A stretch of DNA of 64,000 nucleotides from Roseomonas sp. KE2513. GTDB taxonomy: Bacteria > Pseudomonadota > Alphaproteobacteria > Acetobacterales > Acetobacteraceae. The notes below the pieces were generated by a model that had not been told where the DNA came from, did not search any database, and worked only from the letters and a program-made list of their open reading frames with translations. The position numbers and the translations under genes were made by a program. The stretch is taken from the NCBI RefSeq assembly GCF_016107305.1, contig NZ_RCVR01000003.1, positions 124,001 through 188,000 of the forward strand, written 5' to 3'. Position 1 is the stretch's first letter; each line of letters opens with the position of its first letter. Positions 61,538 to 64,000 of this stretch are shown piece by piece.

Positions 61538-62899
61538 GTGAACCAGGTGCTGGCCCGTGATACGGGGGTGGAACATCACCTGCGCGACAGATTGCTCGAC
61601 TTGCTGGAGAAGCGCGAGGCCCGGATCGGGGTGGTGGGGCTCGGTTATGCCGGGCTGCCGCTGGCGCTGCGGTATGCGGAACTGGGCTTCCCGGTCGAGG
61701 GCTTCGACATCGATCCGGCGAAGGTCCTGGCCATCGAGGCGGGGCGGAGCCCGGTGCACGGCGTTGCGGACGAGCGGATCCTGGCGGCTCGGGCGCTGGG
61801 CGGGCTGCGGGCGCATAGGACGGCAGCCGCGGCGGCGCTCTGCGACGCGCTGATCATCTGCGTGCCGACGCCGATCGGGCCGCACAAGGAGCCGGACCTC
61901 TCGGCGGTGCGGGACACATTGGCGGCGCTGGCGCCGCATCTGCGGCCCGGGCAGGCCGTGGCGCTGGAGAGCACCACCTATCCCGGCACGACGGAGGAGC
62001 TGGTGCTGCCGGTGCTGGCGGCGGCCGGACTCACGGTCGGGGGGGACTCCTTCGTCATCTATTCCCCCGAGCGGGAGGACCCCGGCAACCCGCACGGAAC
62101 GGTCGCGCGGGTGCCGAAGCTGGTGGCGGGGGCAACGGCGGATTGCCTTGCCGTCGGTCGCGCCCTCTACGCGCCCGTGGCAGGTGGGATCGTTCCGGTC
62201 TCCTCGCTCGCGGCCGCCGAGCTGGCCAAGTGCTACGAGAACGTGTTCCGGGCGGTGAATATCGGGCTGGTGAACGAGCTGAAGCGGATCGCCCATGCGA
62301 TGGCGCTCGACGTGCACGAGGTGATCGACGCCGCGGCCACCAAGCCCTTCGGCTTCATGCCCTTCCGGCCCGGGCCGGGGCTGGGCGGGCACTGCATTCC
62401 CGTCGATCCCTACTACCTCGCCTGGAAGGCGCGGGAGCTGGGCGTGCCGAGCGACTTCGTGGAATTGGCGGGGCGGGTGAACGACGCCATGCCCGGCTAT
62501 GCCGTGGAGCGGCTTCGGGATGCGCTGGACGCACGCGGCACGCCGCTGCGCGGGGCGCGGATCCTGCTGCTGGGCCTCGCCTACAAGCCAGGCGTGCCCG
62601 ACACGCGGGAGAGCCCGGCGGTGGAGATCTTCCGCCTGCTGGAAGCGCGCCGGGCAAGGCTGGCCTACCACGACCCGCTGGTGCCGCGCTTCCCCGTGAC
62701 GCGGCGGCTGCAGGGTGCCTCGCCGGAGCTGACGAGCGTGACGCTCGACGAGGAGACGGTCGCGGCCCAGGACGCGGTGCTGGTGGTGACGCCGCAGCCC
62801 GGGATGGACCTCGCCATGGTGCGGCGCGCGGCGGCGCTGGTGGTGGATACGCGGGGGGTGATGCGCGGGGAGGGGGATGGGGCCGTGGTGATGGCCTGA
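61538..62899 (+). CDS. UDP-HexNAc 6-dehydrogenase (WbpA/WecC-like)
   Basis: A 453-residue NAD-dependent four-electron dehydrogenase that oxidises a UDP-HexNAc to the uronic acid. It has the NAD motif GVVGLGYAGLPLALRYAELG, ICVPTPIGPHKEPD, ESTTYPGTTEELV, the catalytic Cys in GPGLGGHCIPVDPYYLAW, and AYKPGVPDTRESPA. The wording is nearest to WbpA and WecC rather than UDP-glucose dehydrogenase. The GTG start follows GGAAGG. It ends the polysaccharide locus in this window and is followed within 15 bases by R1 copy j. Confidence 0.92.
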   Translation: MNQVLARDTGVEHHLRDRLLDLLEKREARIGVVGLGYAGLPLALRYAELGFPVEGFDIDPAKVLAIEAGRSPVHGVADERILAARALGGLRAHRTAAAAALCDALIICVPTPIGPHKEPDLSAVRDTLAALAPHLRPGQAVALESTTYPGTTEELVLPVLAAAGLTVGGDSFVIYSPEREDPGNPHGTVARVPKLVAGATADCLAVGRALYAPVAGGIVPVSSLAAAELAKCYENVFRAVNIGLVNELKRIAHAMALDVHEVIDAAATKPFGFMPFRPGPGLGGHCIPVDPYYLAWKARELGVPSDFVELAGRVNDAMPGYAVERLRDALDARGTPLRGARILLLGLAYKPGVPDTRESPAVEIFRLLEARRARLAYHDPLVPRFPVTRRLQGASPELTSVTLDEETVAAQDAVLVVTPQPGMDLAMVRRAAALVVDTRGVMRGEGDGAVVMA

Positions 62900-62912
62900 C
62901 GGCCGCCTCCGC

Positions 62913-63150
62913 CAGAGAGGGCTCTGTCCTCTCTCCGGCACCTTCGGGCGAACGCGCAGCGTTCGTCCCGCACCTGCCAGGGGCCTGAGGCCCTTGGATA
63001 CCCATTCCGCGGTCGCGGAACCTTCCCCGACGTGCAGTCGCCTCGGGTCCATGACCCGAGGCGCACCGGCCAGTCGGTGATGCAAACCTGAAGAGAAAGA
63101 TGATGGTGAGGAGGCCGGGGAGAGGAAGAATTCCTTCTTCCTCTCCCCGG
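62913..63150 (-). repeat. R1 intergenic repeat, copy j, with extra hairpin
   Basis: Order D-C-B-A between the convergent dehydrogenase and holA genes. It includes the extra GAACGC/GCGTTC hairpin (about 62947-62961) also seen in copy h. Confidence 0.88.
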
Positions 63151-63165
63151 CTTCACCCACGCCGC

Positions 63166-64000
63166 CTACCCCCGCCGGGCAAGGGTGGCCGATTGCCGGG
63201 CGATGGTGAGCAGGGCCGTTCGTGCCACCGCCGCGTCCGGCACCGGGCGGCCGGTGCCGCCGGATTTGGAGAGGCGTTCCGCTTCCAAGAGGTTGGCGAG
63301 GACGGTTTCGAGGGTTTCCGGCCGCCAGTGTCGCAGCGCCTTCTCGAAGCCGGGCCGGCTGCGGAAAAAGACGGGCGGCTGGAGGGCCTGGATGCCCGCG
63401 ACGGAGGCGAGGTGCAGGCGCTGGACGTGGCGGAGAAGGGCGCGGAGCACCTGGACGGGGTTGGCGCCCTCGGACATCGCGGATTCGAGGGCGCGGTCGG
63501 CGGTGGCGACGTCGCCGGCCGTCGCGGCGACGAGGGCCTCGTCGAGTTCGAGGGCGGAGCCGTCGCCGATGCAGGCGAGGACGTCCTCCTCCGCCAGGCG
63601 GCCGCCGGGGCCGGCGTAGAGGGCGAGCTTCTCGAGCTCGCGGCGCAATGTCCCGCGGTCGTCGCCGAGGCGGCCGGCGAGCCAGGCGATGGCGGAGGGT
63701 TCGGCGGTGACGCCGGCCTCGCGCAGGATGGCGGCGATGCTGGCCGAGAGCTCGGCGCCACGCTCGCGGTAGCAGGCGATGGCGGCGGCGCGGGGGTTGG
63801 CCTCGGCGAGCTGGCGGAGCTTGGAGCGCGCGGGAAGTTCGCCGGCTTCCAGGATGACGAGGGTGTCGCCGGGGGCTTCCAGCACCTCCCGCAGGGGGGC
63901 GGCGAGGGCATCGGTGGCGTCGCGCACGCGGATGACGCGGCGGCCGCCGATGAGGGAGAGCGCGGCGGCCTCCCCGGCGAGGGCGCCGGGGCGGGCGGCG
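63166..64000 (-). CDS. holA: DNA polymerase III delta subunit (partial, runs off right edge)
   Basis: The minus strand codes the C-terminal 278 codons of HolA, the clamp-loader subunit that opens the sliding clamp. Visible: GGRRVIRVRDATDAL, LVILEAGELPARSKLRQLAE, AWLAGRLGDDRGTLRRELEKLALY, and the C-terminal collar domain with NPVQVLRALLRHVQRLH. The full protein is about 340 residues, so roughly 60 N-terminal residues lie beyond base 64000. A GTG at 63927 is internal, not the start. Its stop lies 15 bases from R1 copy j. Confidence 0.92.
   Translation of the reverse strand, partial: AARPGALAGEAAALSLIGGRRVIRVRDATDALAAPLREVLEAPGDTLVILEAGELPARSKLRQLAEANPRAAAIACYRERGAELSASIAAILREAGVTAEPSAIAWLAGRLGDDRGTLRRELEKLALYAGPGGRLAEEDVLACIGDGSALELDEALVAATAGDVATADRALESAMSEGANPVQVLRALLRHVQRLHLASVAGIQALQPPVFFRSRPGFEKALRHWRPETLETVLANLLEAERLSKSGGTGRPVPDAAVARTALLTIARQSATLARRG

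Noticed and set aside
1-64000. tRNA or rRNA genes
   Set aside because: No T-loop (GTTCGAATC-like) motif with matching acceptor stems and no rRNA-like stretch was found on reading. A covariance search could still find one.

Overview
The window is very GC-rich bacterial chromosomal DNA. Gene content and order (metK-trmB-rimP-nusA-ylxR-infB-rbfA, sppA-ihfB-lapA, an AapJ-like binding protein, a cyanide-insensitive type bd oxidase with a DUF2474 peptide) point to an alphaproteobacterium of the Acetobacteraceae, most like Roseomonas and relatives. This is inferred from protein style and synteny; no rRNA gene is present to confirm it. No tRNA, rRNA or CRISPR array was found.

Layout. 1-3.4 kb: a tandem-PAS protein running off the left edge and a hybrid sensor kinase, both on the minus strand. 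3.7-7.3 kb: housekeeping genes (PRC-barrel protein, dapB, a DUF7002-like protein, a SYLF protein, an Ldh_2 dehydrogenase). 7.3-8.85 kb: an AT-richer island with two translationally coupled genes, a ThsB/MTH538-type TIR-like protein and a SLATT/DUF4231-type membrane protein. This is the best candidate for an uncharacterised defence system. 8.9-21 kb: a DUF4096 transposase-like orphan, metK, trmB, then the translation/transcription operon rimP-nusA-ylxR-infB-rbfA, a hotdog thioesterase and a UvsE-type endonuclease. 21.4-29.5 kb: mostly minus strand, with an FAH-family enzyme, a coupled kinase plus class III aminotransferase pair, lapA, ihfB, sppA, then rpsO and truB. The last two normally follow rbfA but here lie about 8 kb away on the opposite strand. 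29.7-41.5 kb: an MscS channel, an ACT-like protein, cydAB plus a DUF2474 peptide, an amino-acid oxidase/binding-protein pair with a divergent IclR regulator, and an AraC regulator with a divergent MFS transporter. 42-44.5 kb: an RTX-type secreted glycoside hydrolase with a CBM60-like module, followed by an IS5 remnant. 45-62.9 kb: a polysaccharide locus with SLBB export protein, heparinase-like lyase, Wzz, Wzy/WaaL, PglC-like initiating transferase, LegC/PglE-like aminotransferase, two glycosyltransferases, WecB epimerase, CapD-type dehydratase and WbpA/WecC-type dehydrogenase. The right edge holds a partial holA.

Polysaccharide logic (inference): the dehydratase and aminotransferase could make a UDP-4-amino-4,6-dideoxy-HexNAc, and the epimerase plus 6-dehydrogenase a UDP-HexNAcA. 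The PglC-like enzyme would load the first sugar on undecaprenyl phosphate, the glycosyltransferases extend it, Wzy/Wzz polymerise it, and the SLBB protein exports it. No Wzx flippase or Wzc kinase is visible.

A second theme is a dispersed intergenic repeat of about 200-260 bp (here called R1) made of four or more consecutive hairpins. Nine full copies and one partial copy occur in 64 kb. Each touches at least one gene 3' end, four of the six convergent gaps carry one, and none of the six divergent gaps does. A smaller family (R2, two copies) sits directly after stop codons. The + strand is C-rich before about 11.7 kb and mostly G-rich after about 12-14 kb whichever strand is coding, which suggests a replication-skew boundary or a rearrangement junction.
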